DNA of 64,000 nt, from the NCBI GenBank assembly GCA_020091685.1, contig CM034598.1:15402483-15466482 (forward strand). Reading direction: 5' to 3'. Positions 48,213-59,926 of this stretch are shown piece by piece. The notes under the pieces were generated by a model. It was not told the origin of the DNA. It saw nothing but the letters and a program-made list of their open reading frames with translations, and ran no database searches. This DNA comes from Lutjanus erythropterus. Its lineage: Eukaryota; Chordata; Actinopteri; Lutjaniformes; Lutjanidae. The translations under genes were made by a program, and so were the position numbers. Numbering within the stretch: position 1 is the stretch's first letter; each line of letters starts with the position of its first letter.

Positions 48213-48523
48213 TTAAGATGTGTGTAAGATTTACAAGGTTTTATTAACAGAATTTGGCAGAAGTGGAATATAATGTTCATGAATATGTTTTTTCATAGTG
48301 TATGATCACTCAAAAGTAAGAGTCTTTGTGTTTTCGTTACCTCTGCATAAGCCATTTATATCTACAGATATAAGCAGGCATAGAACCGCCATGTTTCCAT
48401 AGTAGCCCAAAACAGACACACCAACCACTGGCTCTAGACACTTGAAAAGGGAGGGTGAGGGAAGGTGTTCAATCTGCAAACTCACCACAAGATATTGCTA
48501 AATCCTACACACTAGTCCTTTAA
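48213..48523. mobile_element. TTAA-type short element, copy 2, both TTAA ends present
   Basis: It is flanked by TTAA at 48213-48216 and 48520-48523. The left end TTAAGATGTGTGTAAGATTT and the reversed right end TTAAAGGACTAGTGTGTAGG are diverged inverted partners. The interior words match the copy at 35220-35586 in order (GAATATAATGTTCATGAATA, GTTTTCGTTACCTCTGCATA, ACTGGCTCTAGACA). A TTAA target and no coding capacity suggest a non-autonomous piggyBac-like element. Confidence 0.8.
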
Positions 48524-51449
48524 AGTCCAAATGAAACAGCATTTCGAAAGTATTTAGCTTCGATATTGTGACAGATTTGCAAATGAAACAGAATACACAA
48601 GTGGGACATAACACTGGGGGGGGGGTTTGATTTGTACACTGAAAGGTGGGCGTGTCATACAAACATGGAGAACGTACCATGCTGTTGATAGCTAATTAAT
48701 GTATCTTAGCTCTATGCTGTTAGACGTTAAAGATTAGTTTACATATTATTGTTTGAAATTGGTTGGTTCAAGCTTACATAAAAGTAGATTTGATTAAACT
48801 GTGATTTTCAAAAGTTTCAGTTGAATATTATGAAATCTAAATGTAACCTGTAGAGTTTTGTCTAAACAGATGCAGTATCAGTGTGTGTATCCTGAAGATC
48901 CAAGAAACAAGTTGGCTGTATTTATTTCCTTGCAGTGGTTTTTGAAACTGGCGATGTTTACTGTACATATATGTTTGCTCTGGCTAGTAGTCATCTTCTT
49001 CTTCCCTGCTGTTGCGTGGCACATAAGCAGAAACAGCTGCCAATACATGAAATAATTTAAAATATAACTTAGCCTCCCTGACATTTGATAAAAATGGCCA
49101 GTCTCTTAGGAAAATAGTTTTGTTTACCATTACAATGGGCAGTGGATGTATATGGCCAACAGGCAATACTGTAGGTTTCCAAGTCTCAATGTAAGATGTT
49201 GTAAAAACATTAGCTAACTCTACTCTGGATCATGTTAATGGGTATTTTATGAGAGTTAGAAACAGGTGTCCAGTACCCATTCGTTCCAATGAAAACTGCT
49301 CGTCTAGCACATATGCCAAAAGTTTTCGTTTCTGCCAGTCGGTCCTTACATTAAGATGATGTCACACACACAGCTTTGTGTTTGCAGTTTGAGGTGTTCT
49401 GTCAACAGTTTTACAGATGTCTCTTTTAGAATGGTGGTCGATAGGAAGACATGCCATGATGACACCTGTAACATTACAGCTATTAAGACTGATTGAGAAC
49501 ACAAACTCTTCATGATCATAGTGGAGGAGAGGTGCTAAGTCTGTTGCAGAATGCAAGTTCATGGTTAAACATGTGAGTGATTATATATTGACTGGAATGA
49601 GGTTAAATGGGTGTCTGTGATACCTGTATGATCACAACCCAAATAAGTTGGACTGATGTGATACTTTCATTTCTATATGACTGCATGATGAAATAAAGTG
49701 GTGGTCTATAGGCAAATGGTTTTTTGGGGTGGGCAGTGAGAATTTTTTATTAGCAATACCCTGGTTGCCTACTGGTTGCACAGGTGATTTTATCTCATGT
49801 GCCTGATCTTGATTCACCTTTCTGTTTTTTTTCTTCGTCATGTTTCATAGCGTTCATGCGCTACAAATTTGTATTAATGCCCTCTGAGTACATGTGAATC
49901 ATCTTGCATGTGCAAATATAGCACTGCAAGATGCAAAATGGGCACTTGTGCATGGAAAAAAAAATGCTGGTACCACTACTGTAGAGATCAATAATGCCAC
50001 AGGTTACCTTTAGCATTAAACATATATTGAACTGTCAGTCTTCCCACCAGGAAAAGAGAGATTCTATTTCATCTATTTAATCAAGTCTCTTCTCAGCAAG
50101 CTTGCGTGTGTCTGAATGTTTTAAAGAAAATATTGGACATGTTGTAGAGTAAAGAAAATATACAGTACCTGTCCTACATGTAATCTGATACAGTATATAT
50201 TACATTTCCTGCTATTTTGTAGATTTGCTCCTTGCTGGTGCTTCAGTATTTTCCCAAAAGTGTACATTCTTGACTCCACATGGAGAGCTAAGAGAAATTA
50301 GGAGGAGACATATAGTAATGACATTAACTGATAAAAGATGTGAATTCTTTCATGAAATACACCAAAGATTACACTATATTTTGATAACACCAGCATGTGT
50401 TCCTGTCATGTCAACAAATTACTGCTTTGCATCCTATCTTTAGTCATGATGCCAGGCAATCAGGCTTTCTCAACAGACATTAAATGCAGCCAGACTTCTC
50501 CTGAGGACAGTCGAGCTTGTCACAGCTGGGCGCAAACATGGAATTTGAAACCACATAATTGCTGATTTGATTGCTCCAAATATGTGACGCGTGCAATCTT
50601 CCCAAACCAAATAAATCGATTAATTTACAAACTGCCAACCGCGGAGAGAGCGGTCTCTGTTGGACTTTTTTCTGAGGCAGCGCCACGGTGAATAAACATC
50701 TGCAGAAAACAGCTCAGACCCATTTCTTTCATGTGCAACAAACAAACCATTCCAGCAACCCACAGAGGCACACTGCAACTGCTGCCAAGGGAGACAGAGT
50801 GTGAAAACGACTTTATATGGGTTGAAAACGCGTCACAAAACCAGAAAATAGAGCTTATTTCACACTCTTGAATGATATCAGATAGGGACGTTTTTCCAGA
50901 AATCTCAAGATGATGCCTTTTATTCCTTTGCTCACAAACTGCTTCTGTTTCTTAAAGGAGTAACATGTAGCAAATGCACCTCAGAAAATGAGTACTGCAG
51001 TCCAAATAGCAAGTTAAGCCACAGACTGTACATTAAATAGGTTGAAATCCCATTCAGTATTAAGTCTATGGTTGAAGTGAGTTGTTCCTTCCCTCCCCCT
51101 CCTCCCCAGACTTGAGGAAGCTCAGGGAGGCTGCATGAACACTGCAGGAGCGCATGACGAGCACAACATTGTAATATGACAACAACAAGCGACGATGAGT
51201 CCTATATCATAAGTTAATCAGCTGTTTACAACTGTGAATTGTCTGTCGATGTAAAGCTAAGCCTGACAAAAGCCAACTGCTCTGAAAATACACACTTCTG
51301 CCTGCCAGACTCCATTAACATATTGCTCAATTTAGCTGTTATAAACATCTTCTTCCTCTGAAAGATTATTGATGATTTGTTATGACTCATAACCAGACAC
51401 TTATTCATTCAGCGAACATTTGGCATTAATTTTAACTCTCAATGACATG
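48524..51449. other. mostly unique non-coding stretch
   Basis: A G10 run lies at 48618-48627. Many short frames (60-72 codons) overlap on both strands and are chance. 50455-50705 is repeat-free and rich in AT-rich, homeodomain-like words (see findings). Confidence 0.45.
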
Positions 51450-51663
51450 TGGGTGGCTGTAGCTCAGTGGTAGAGCAGGGTTGTCAACTAGTTAGAGGGT
51501 TGGCGGTTTAATCCCCAGCTCCCTCGAGTCCACATTTCTAAGTATCCTTGAGCAAGATACTGAACCCCAAAGGCAATTCATTAGTGTGTGTGAATGTGTT
51601 GTGTTGTAAATTACGTTGAGAGGTTGGAAGACAAGAAAAGCACAATGCATGTACTATTTACAT
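51450..51663 (+). mobile_element. tRNA-derived SINE
   Basis: The head GGGTGGCTGTAGCTCAGTGG carries an A box (TAGCTCAGTGG, 51460-51470). About 35 bases later a B box is preserved as GGTTTAATCC (51505-51514; consensus GGTTCGAATCC, so both CpG bases appear deaminated). The body AGTATCCTTGAGCAAGATAC, TGAACCCCAAAG, GTGTGTGAATGTG and the tail AGAAAAGCACAATGCATG, ACTATTTACATG fit a widespread teleost SINE that ends in a TATAAATGCAGTCCATTTA-like sequence. Such elements are transcribed by RNA polymerase III from the two boxes and moved by a partner LINE. ACATG occurs at both edges (51445-51449, 51660-51664), a possible short target duplication. The middle is shortened. Confidence 0.9.
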
Positions 51664-51664
51664 G

Positions 51665-52809
51665 AGACAAGCGCAGAATAAAACTTTCAAAGGAGGAGGC
51701 TGCAGCGTTCAACTAAGCATGTTTCATTTACTCTGACGGCATATTGTGGCCATTTTATGATATATTACAGATTTCTCCTTAAATAGCAATCTTTACCAAT
51801 TACAAACAACTCAGATATGGGAAGCATGTATCCTCAAAATGTTGGCTTTTCATCCATTAAATTTGGAGAAACAAGATTTTCACACAACAGCAGCATCACT
51901 TTCATTGCACTGTATGCTTTTAAGTGACACCGAACACAGAGCATACCAGTCTTATCTGTACTGGAGAGCCTCCCACAGCACAGAACAGGCTCAGTGTCCA
52001 GATAATGAGGGGCCTGACCATTCATTTGATCACAAACACATCAGGACAAGCACAGCAAAACGCTGACACTCATTTAAACCAGTTGGAGTGGTGATCAGAG
52101 AGGGGAATGTGCTGCCATGATTGACACTTAGGCCGACTGAGCTTTTCCCAGGGAGTCACCTCACCACCAAGAGCCCTGCTTGTCAAGGCAGAGCTGTCAG
52201 AAAGCTTTGGTGCTGGTGCTGAAATCCAGACGGACTCAGAAGTGCTCCAAAAGAAATAACTTACAGAATGACGGCAAACATAAGGAGATCATATTGCAAT
52301 TAACCCAAACTTTTCAGGATTTTTGCTGGTTTGTTTGTCCTTTAGAAGAGAACTGTTGACAGAAAAAAGGCACTGAAACAAGTACTGCAATTGTGAGTGT
52401 TTACTTACTGTATAACACATTTCAAAAGCAAGCTCTGGTGTTACATGTATGGCAGTTTCATTTGGAATGAGCGCAATATTCAAATGGAAACAGACTGAAA
52501 CCCTAAACATTTTTTTTGAACATGCAGAAAATGATGTATGCAAGTTGTGTAATTGCTATGTTCACAATATTCGTATATCTCGTGATTCTTTTGTGTGTGC
52601 CATTGTGGCAAAAATGTGGTCCTGGAAACACCTACTATATCAGGGACTGCCAAAGAAGTGGTTTTGAGTACGTTGCCAGGTGTTTATATGTATGTAGGAG
52701 AGACTTAATCTGTCACAAATCAAGTGCAATCCTCTTCTCTTTTTAATATAAAGTTCTCACTTTGTGTTTGTCCTAACAGTGATTCCTCATTGAGCTGTGG
52801 TGGATAACA
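51665..52809. other. non-coding, nothing recognised
   Basis: Frames up to 84 codons lie on both strands over the same bases (52289-52543 against 52449-52667). No repeat was identified. Confidence 0.4.
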
Positions 52810-52817
52810 ACAGATAG

Positions 52818-53423
52818 CAGAGGTGCAAACGTGAGTCACATGACTTGGACTTGAGGCAAATCTGATGACCTTTTGACTTGAGAATGCTTGATACCTTTCC
52901 CCAAACACAAAGATTAAAAAGTCTGTTATTTCTGAAGTGTTCCCTTCTGAATCAGCTAACATTAATGCTATTCCTTCCCAGTGAGTAAACACTTAATTCC
53001 CAGAGCTACTTTGTTTGAATCAATCCTACGACATCCAATCAAGTTGCAGAAGAGAACCATGAAGAACAAATGTTATGATAGTGAGCACCAATTGAAAAAA
53101 AAACATTGTGTACAAAACAGCGTGGTGGTCATAAAATAAATGAACTGCAGTATGCCAGATGTGCATGTCAAAAATTATAGATGAAGATGCAGCAACTTCC
53201 AACTTTGTTCAATCTTTGAAGTTGCACAAAGAACAGGTGAGGCTCTGTTGTTAAAATTGTGTTATATTTGATGAAGAACACATTATGACTTGTTTAGGAC
53301 TCAAAACTCAAAGTTTATGACATTGAACTTGACTTTGGACTTGTCTGTCTTGACTTGGGAGTTGAGTGCAAAGATGTGAGAATTACTGGTGACTTGCAAA
53401 ACAATGGCTTGGTCCCACCTTTG
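52818..53423. mobile_element. non-autonomous hAT element with CAGAGGTG ends and 8-bp target duplication
   Basis: The left end CAGAGGTGCAAACGTGAGTC and the reversed right end CAAAGGTGGGACCAAGCC are inverted repeats (first 8 bases match at 7). The flanks ACAGATAG (52810-52817) and ACAGACAG (53424-53431) match at 7 of 8, the 8-bp duplication expected for hAT insertion. Inside each end lie repeated GACTTGGACTTGAG / CTTGACTTGGGAGTTGAG words, the subterminal repeats likely bound by the transposase. CAGAGGTG is also the terminus of Tol2. The 606-bp length holds no transposase. Confidence 0.88.
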
Positions 53424-53431
53424 ACAGACAG

Positions 53432-54099
53432 TAGAAACCTTAACTTTGGAAGACAGCCTCTCAAGTAGACAAACCCAGACAGCTGAAGTCTAATATTAAC
53501 TTCAGATACACTTTTTTGACCCCATCACTCACACTGGAAACACATTAGAAGCGGATCTCTTCATGGCCAGTATGACCAGCAGAAAGACGACAATATTGCA
53601 GGTCTGTAATGAACAAAAGTGAGACATGCTACAGTACACACCCATCCACCACCACAACCTCCACACTGTTACTTTCCACCTCGCTACATGCGGGTACACT
53701 GCTTCCAGCATTGCCACTGAAAGTTGGCATTGCATGTAAATTGTTGAGTGCAGGAATGTCAAATATAGACATAATTCCTAGGTACATGGCTGCTCAACCA
53801 GACTGCAGACCCAAATGACTGTGATCAGGGTGGTGAGGTAGGTGTCTTCAGGTTCATCTGTCGAGTTTGTAGTGTGCTTTAATGGTTTGATAGGAATGCT
53901 AAATGTCTCCAACATCTGAAACCTGAAGCAGGAGAACCAGACGCCAACATACAGTACAGCCAGATCCATGACACGTTTCAGAGAAGTATGAATACCAGTC
54001 TGGTCATCAGTGTCAAACTTAATAACTTTAAAGAGCCAAATGACCGACTTAAAGGTGGTGTGCTTTTAATCTGAGTGAATGGATTTTGTTTCTTTACTT
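53432..54099. other. non-coding, nothing recognised
   Basis: Frames at 53529-53762 and 53609-53818 overlap on opposite strands. No domain or repeat was seen. Confidence 0.4.
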
Positions 54100-55150
54100 C
54101 AGAGTTATTACAGTTTTTATTTTTGTTTTCAATTTAGTTTAGTCTCAGTTACTTTCCAGAATACGTTTGCTCATCGTTTCAGTTTTAGCCGGCTAGTTTG
54201 ATTTTTTTATGCCCCCAACAGTGGTGGCCAGAGGTATCATGTGTTAGGGTTGTCTGTCCGTACATTACTTTCTTGTGAACGTAGTATCTCAAGAACACCG
54301 TGACAGAATTTATTTAATCTTGGCATAAACGTCCACTTGGACTCAAGGGTGAACTGATTAGAATTTAGTGGTTAAGGTCGCTGTGACCTTATGTCCATCC
54401 CATTCTTTTGAACATGACTTCTCAGGAACGTCTAGAGGGAATTTCTTCAAACTTGGCACAAACATCCACTTGGAGTCAAGGATGAAATGTTTATGATTTG
54501 GAAGACAAAGTCACTGTAATCTCTAAAAATACATTTATATCTAAAAGGTCAAAGGTCGACTTTGCTAAGACATCATAATGTTCAGCTCTCTATCAGTCCT
54601 CTGTACTCCTCTGTGAAAATAGTCACTAAGTGAAAACTCTGTGTTTCTTACTGGAAATTATTCACTGAATCATACATGTCAATATCAATTAAATTTTGTC
54701 AATTTTTTTTGTCAACCTTATACATGCTTATTAAATGTCTTCAAAATCTTAGCTACACATATTACATGAGTCTGTAAATGTAAAATGTAAATGTAAACTG
54801 CAATTTGACTGGTTGGTGGAGGCACACAACTAGGGCGGCAACATTTTTAAATTGAGAACAGGTATTACAATACAAACACAACGCTTTGTGAAGGCTCACA
54901 GTCATGTAGACGTCTCTGTCTCAATAAATATATGTGCCAATGCCTCCTTGTGCTTGTCGTGTTGACAAATTTGACCTAAATGACAAAAACTAAACCTAAA
55001 AACATATCCTATAATACTTGTTTTAGTTAGTTTTGTTGTATTGTTTCAGTCAGTCATTTTCATTATTTTCAAAAGTTTAGCTTTTATTTTTTATTTCAGT
55101 TGACTTAAATGTTTTAGTTAGTTAGTTTTAGTTTAGTTTTATTTCATGCT
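54100..55150. mobile_element. TTTTAGTTTAGTTTTAGTT-type repeat, copy 2, split by another repeat
   Basis: The left part (54100-54205: GAGTTATTACAGTTTTTATT, CAATTTAGTTTAGTCTC) and right part (54820-55150: GGTATTACAATACAAACACA, CACAGTCATGTAGACGTCTC, TTTAGTTTAGTTTTATTTCA) are the consecutive blocks of the copy at 28800-29092. They are separated here by the repeat at 54208-54640 and some unassigned sequence. Confidence 0.55.
54208..54640 (+). mobile_element. 'AAGGTCGCTGTGACCT' repeat with a 133-bp internal duplication
   Basis: It starts TGCCCCCAACAGTGGTGGCC and runs through two tandem units beginning at 54277 (GAACGTAGTATCTCAAGAAC) and 54410 (GAACATGACTTCTCAGGAAC). Each unit then carries a GGAATTTCTTCAA/ATTTATTTAATC block, CACTTGGAGTCAAGGATGAA-like words and a GTCGCTGTGACC-like word. 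The shorter relative is at 37228-37460. It lies inside the repeat at 54100-55150, so it inserted later. Confidence 0.6.
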
Positions 55151-57479
55151 AATAACCTAGCATTATAGATATCTATAGTGCTACATTATCTCTCTCATTT
55201 TTTAACGGCTATACTTTTTTTTAAAATCAGACTTTTCCTGTAAAATGTGGATTTGAAGCTGTTTGTAGTGGAGAGCTTGATTACTTTACTACAAAATAAC
55301 ACAGGGAATTTAAAGCTGTTCAAATCTGTGGGGAGGCAGAAATGTGCTGCCACAACAACCACAAAACATTTTCCCATAATTACTTTCAAAGCTCCCCTGA
55401 AGCAACTAAATCAAAGTCAGTGACTTGAAAAAAATGTGAAAGTCATCTGCAGGCATTCATGGACTTTTCAGAAAATAAAGCATCAACAAATGTTTCAGTG
55501 ATTTGTCACAGTGAAAATGTGTTCATTGTATGTAGCAACGTGTTGACATCACAGCACTAAAAGGCTTGGCTCTGGTGTGAAAGACTCCAGCCTCCAAGTG
55601 CTGATGTGTGAGAGTGGCTGTGTGTGTACATGTGTTTTGTGGGTTGGTGTGGGGAGAGTTTAAACTGAGGCATTCGCCATTTGTTGGGCTGTGTCACATC
55701 TAATGCCAGAAAAACAATGTCTGGCAGTTAGTGAAACCAAATAGCAGGAACTATTCAATTGACCCCAAACATAAGCCCAACAGTTAAGAGAGAAAGAGTT
55801 AAGAAAATGTTATCCTTCTTCTTTAATGGAACACACGTCTGCGTTAGATTTATGGCTGTGTGTGCATTCATAGATAAAAATGATGTGAAATACAATTCCT
55901 AACGCCAAACGTCTAGTTGCTACGTAACTGAGAGAGGTCAGGCGTTCCCCGTGAGGAGACGCGGTTCCTTCAGAGACGTCCATTCATCAAGTGCTGCCAA
56001 CATGCCGAAAGTACAAAGGACACGGCATATCCTTCGCTGGCTCCATTTCCCTTTTTGTTTGTCTTCTTTTAAACTCTTTTCACAGTCGTATTTAACTTCT
56101 TTAGCACAAAGAAAAGACCATATTTCTTTCCCTTTTTTTTTTGAATGGCAAGCAGACTTTGTTGGAGGAAAAGCATCACTAACTCGCTGACTTTTCCAAT
56201 CTATTTTTCAATGCCACTCATAAATACCTCGTCCTACTGTTTGTCAAGTAAGCAAATCAAATAGTAGAGCAAAGAATTGAAGGAATATGAGCTTTCATTC
56301 AACTGTCAGGTGCTCTCCATCTGCATTTCATTGAGGTACATATAAAAAAAGGCTGTTTAATGGGTCTCAAAACTCATGTCGAGAAATGCCCTTCATCTAC
56401 CCCAGCCGGGGCAGGTGGGGACCGGGGTGGCTCACATAAAACAGAAACAAATTATGCTTGGGATACTTGAAGTTCCAAGTACGCCATAAAACATAATGTG
56501 TCATTAATGAAGTTGCCTTTTCTTGCCCCTTTCCTCTTTTTGTTCATAACAATAGCAGCTGGGGAAATAGTCACCAGATCTGCTTCAACTTTATAGTCTG
56601 TGTGTGATCATGAATAATTTACTGTGATTGCACGTATCGGAAAAATAAAAAAAGGGAAATTTCTGAAACGAAGGATTGTGGAGTTTTTCTTCCCGGAAAG
56701 AGCAAAGAGAATTCATAATGGGGGAAGGTGACAAGACATCAAAGAGAAATTTTACAGATAGATAAGACACAAAAGAACAGTGACTTCAAAACATTGCCAG
56801 AGTTTCCCCACTTTGTTCTTTAAGTAACCCTCACTTTTCTTTACTCGCTCACGCTCAACTAAAAGAGTCAGTCATAAAAGAAAAGTTCTTTTTCCTCAGT
56901 TATTTAAAGTGGCATTTCAAAGTCTTCCAGCCTTAAGAAGCAGTACACCATTACACTGTCTACAAGTATGAAAAAAATCAATCACAGCAGGAACAAGAGA
57001 TCTGAGCTGCTTAATGTCCCACCGTAATTGCCATAATATATTAAACTATTATACTAATGATACCAATAATTAAGCTGTTTCATGCATTAATCAGATATTT
57101 CCATGCTAATATGCAGCAGTCGTCATCTCTGAACACATGGGTGGTATTATGATTAATTCTGTTTCTTATCATATGACACCAGAAAGTGGCAAAGTCAAAT
57201 TCATCCATGGGTCTTTGAAAAATATGTCATTTTAGAGGCTTGGTGGTGTATTAACTACCCACGGGGTTACTCGGTTGGTTACTGTGCTGGCAAGCTAACC
57301 AGCCCGGCTAACACAAAAGCTCCCCTATTTTTCCATTTTCTCTGTACTGGTCTGTTTAATCCATCTGGGATTTTGTTCTCAGAATACTTAACCTTTTCAT
57401 TTAATGAGGAGTTATCAAAGTTAGAATATGCAGGATTGTCTGTAAATGCACCATTTAAAGTTGGCCTATCCTTCCTGTT
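55151..57479. other. mostly unique non-coding stretch
   Basis: A short plus frame (55951-56190, 79 codons) begins in a CpG-rich spot (55940-55980) and becomes F/S-rich in a T-rich tract. It is not called. 56990-57160 is repeat-free and rich in homeodomain/POU-like words (see findings). Confidence 0.45.
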
Positions 57480-57990
57480 TCAATGAATGAGAAAGTTGAA
57501 GAGAGTGAGTGAGTAGAGTGAAGTGAAGGAGCACTGATAGTGAGAATGAAGCCGTAAATCAGAGAAATAAAACGTTATTCTTCTGATTGTTTCACAATGG
57601 TTAGTTACATTCTGAAGCACAAATAAACATGCCCACACCTCCGCACAACATTGGATTTTGTGTGAATGCAGCCGAAACAAACCTTCAGTCTGTTACTGTG
57701 TCCCAAGTCACTCACAGACAGAGGGCAGAGCAAAGAAACAGAGAATGTAAAGTAACTCTTGGTCGCTAAGCTATTATAGAGTCCCGACTTCGAAACCTGC
57801 TCATAAATGTCTGAAAACCATTCCTCTTTTGTGAGGCGGTCTTTACTTCGACAAAGAAGGCTTAAATTAAAATTAATCCTGCAACACAGCTAACTAGCTT
57901 CCTTAATTTTGAAGATCAGCACTGCCAAGATGGCTTGCTATTGGTCGAGTTTCCAAGTCAAAATTACCAGAGGTCAACTCAAGGTATAAA
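57480..57990. mobile_element. possible diverged DNA-transposon-type repeat
   Basis: AATGAGAAAGTTGAAGAGAG, GAATGAAGCCGTAAATCAGA, AATAAAACGTTATTCTTCTG, TAGAGTCCCGACTTCGAAAC and AAGATGGCTTGCTATTGGTC are words I recall from a percomorph repeat. The window has no second copy, so this rests on recall only. The 66-codon minus frame at 57480-57680 is not a gene. Confidence 0.3.
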
Positions 57991-59926
57991 GAAATTGCAG
58001 ACTCCGCTGGAATGATGTGATTTTGCAGAACAATTTTGCTGTTTAAAATACTTTTGTGATCAGATCATAGGTCTGGTGATATTCCACATTTTCTTACTGT
58101 AAACAAATCTCATGAAAAGAATAAAACCAACATTGAATTGATCCTACTACTGTACAGAATATTTCCTGCGTAGCCAAAGCTTGATATAGACCTCCATTGT
58201 TGTCTGAAAAAAAATACATCAGCGAGCCACACCGTTGCACTTGGTATCTTCATTACAACGACTATGGGCACTGAAGTTCAATATGAATCAATTCCATATT
58301 TACTGTTCGGCTGCAGTAAATACACACTTGTGTACTAAATGTGTATCAATCCACCACTGAAATTAGTCAACAAATTTACTATTTACTCATATTTGAGCAA
58401 TGTTTATTAGAAAAACACCAGTGTCCAGCTGCTTTAATGAACTTACTTAGCCTTTTGCAAAGAAAAATAAATATTTGTGACCTGTTTTTAAAGATTATGT
58501 CTTCAATAGAAACAAACAAGCTTGTGGCTTAGGACCAGGGATAAGGTGGGTAAGTTGGAAAGCTTATGAACTAATGTGCTGCTTGTTTCAATCTTTTCCC
58601 AAGATTTATTGGCAAAAACAAAAAAAATATAGATTTTCTCCATTAAGATGCAACATTGTGCTCCAAAATGTAATCAGATCATGATTTCTATAGGTGGAAG
58701 TTGTGATGTAAGGGAGATTTGTTTTGTAGTTATTGTGCTGTAAGTAAGGTGCCGTCATACAAACAGAGAGTAATCATGAGGAAAAATTAAACAGTGAGGT
58801 GCAACAATGAAACCATACGTCCATAGCAAAGGAGTTTAAGAGTTCAGGCTCCACTTTTAAAGGTAAAAAATTATGTTTTTTAACAACTGTGAACCTGTTG
58901 TCAAAGGACCACTTCTTCTGTGTCTTAAAACATCCCACAGCTTGTATCAAGGCGGAAGAAATTAGTGAATTTAGTGAAAGGTTCAGTGAGCTGGGTTCCG
59001 GCAGACGCTGATCTTCAGCTCCCTCACTTCACAGTACAGACTCAGGCTTTGTGAGCTTTCAAAGACACCTCATGTCTGTTTTCAGATTCTGTCTTCTCCC
59101 CCTGAAAACAACATTTCCTTATCGCTCATCTGTCAAGTCACAGTTCTCTGTCTCACTGTATGTCAGTGAGACCAAGCCGCGGCATGCTCGGTCTCCACCA
59201 CTTAAAAAAACCCAGCGTCTTTAAGAAACAGATCAGCCATTTCCAAACTACGTGCCACTGTTCCGACAGATTAAACCTCTGATAACTGCAACAATATTAG
59301 AGGGGAAGAGAGCCGTTACCCACTTTGGATACAACACCTCCTCTACTTGGCTTGTTTTGACTCTGTTTTATCCTCTGCTACAATAAAGGATGGGTGGATG
59401 ATCATCATATCTTCTGCATACTGAGAAAAAAAAACACTCCTGTGAAGAATAGTGCACTCAAGGAGCAGAAGATTGGTATTTTTAAGTGCACAGGAGCGTG
59501 TGAAAGTCTGGCACGCTGCCACCGATTCCCCTCTCTGCAGCGCATACCAACACACATCAACGAGCAAAGTTAAAGGTGAGGAGTCAAACTGAAGAAAGTT
59601 TCTGAGTATTGAAGAGGCATTCAGCGCTACCAGTGAAACATAGAGCTCTGAGGGTGATGTCAGAAGCTGGGTTAGTATCACCTGCCACCTGGAGAAAACC
59701 CTCAGTAGATTTTTATTCCTGATTAGATGGTGGAGAGTGCAGACAGACTCAAAGGACTTCCCTTATTTGTTGTTGTACAATTATCTGTGGAGAATCTGGC
59801 TCTGACAGGCTGATGAGGGTGGGAGCGTGTTTTCTACATGCTCTCTGAGTCTGATCCTGCCCCCGCCACAAACCAGAGCGACAAATGTACGGTAAAACAC
59901 AAGAACATTTCAGGATTTGGATACCC
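57991..59926. other. unique non-coding stretch
   Basis: The minus frame 59343-59681 (112 codons) has no domain. No repeats are recognised. Confidence 0.45.

Noticed and set aside
51450-51520. possible tRNA gene
   Set aside because: A and B boxes are present, but the acceptor stem does not pair and the sequence continues into a SINE body.
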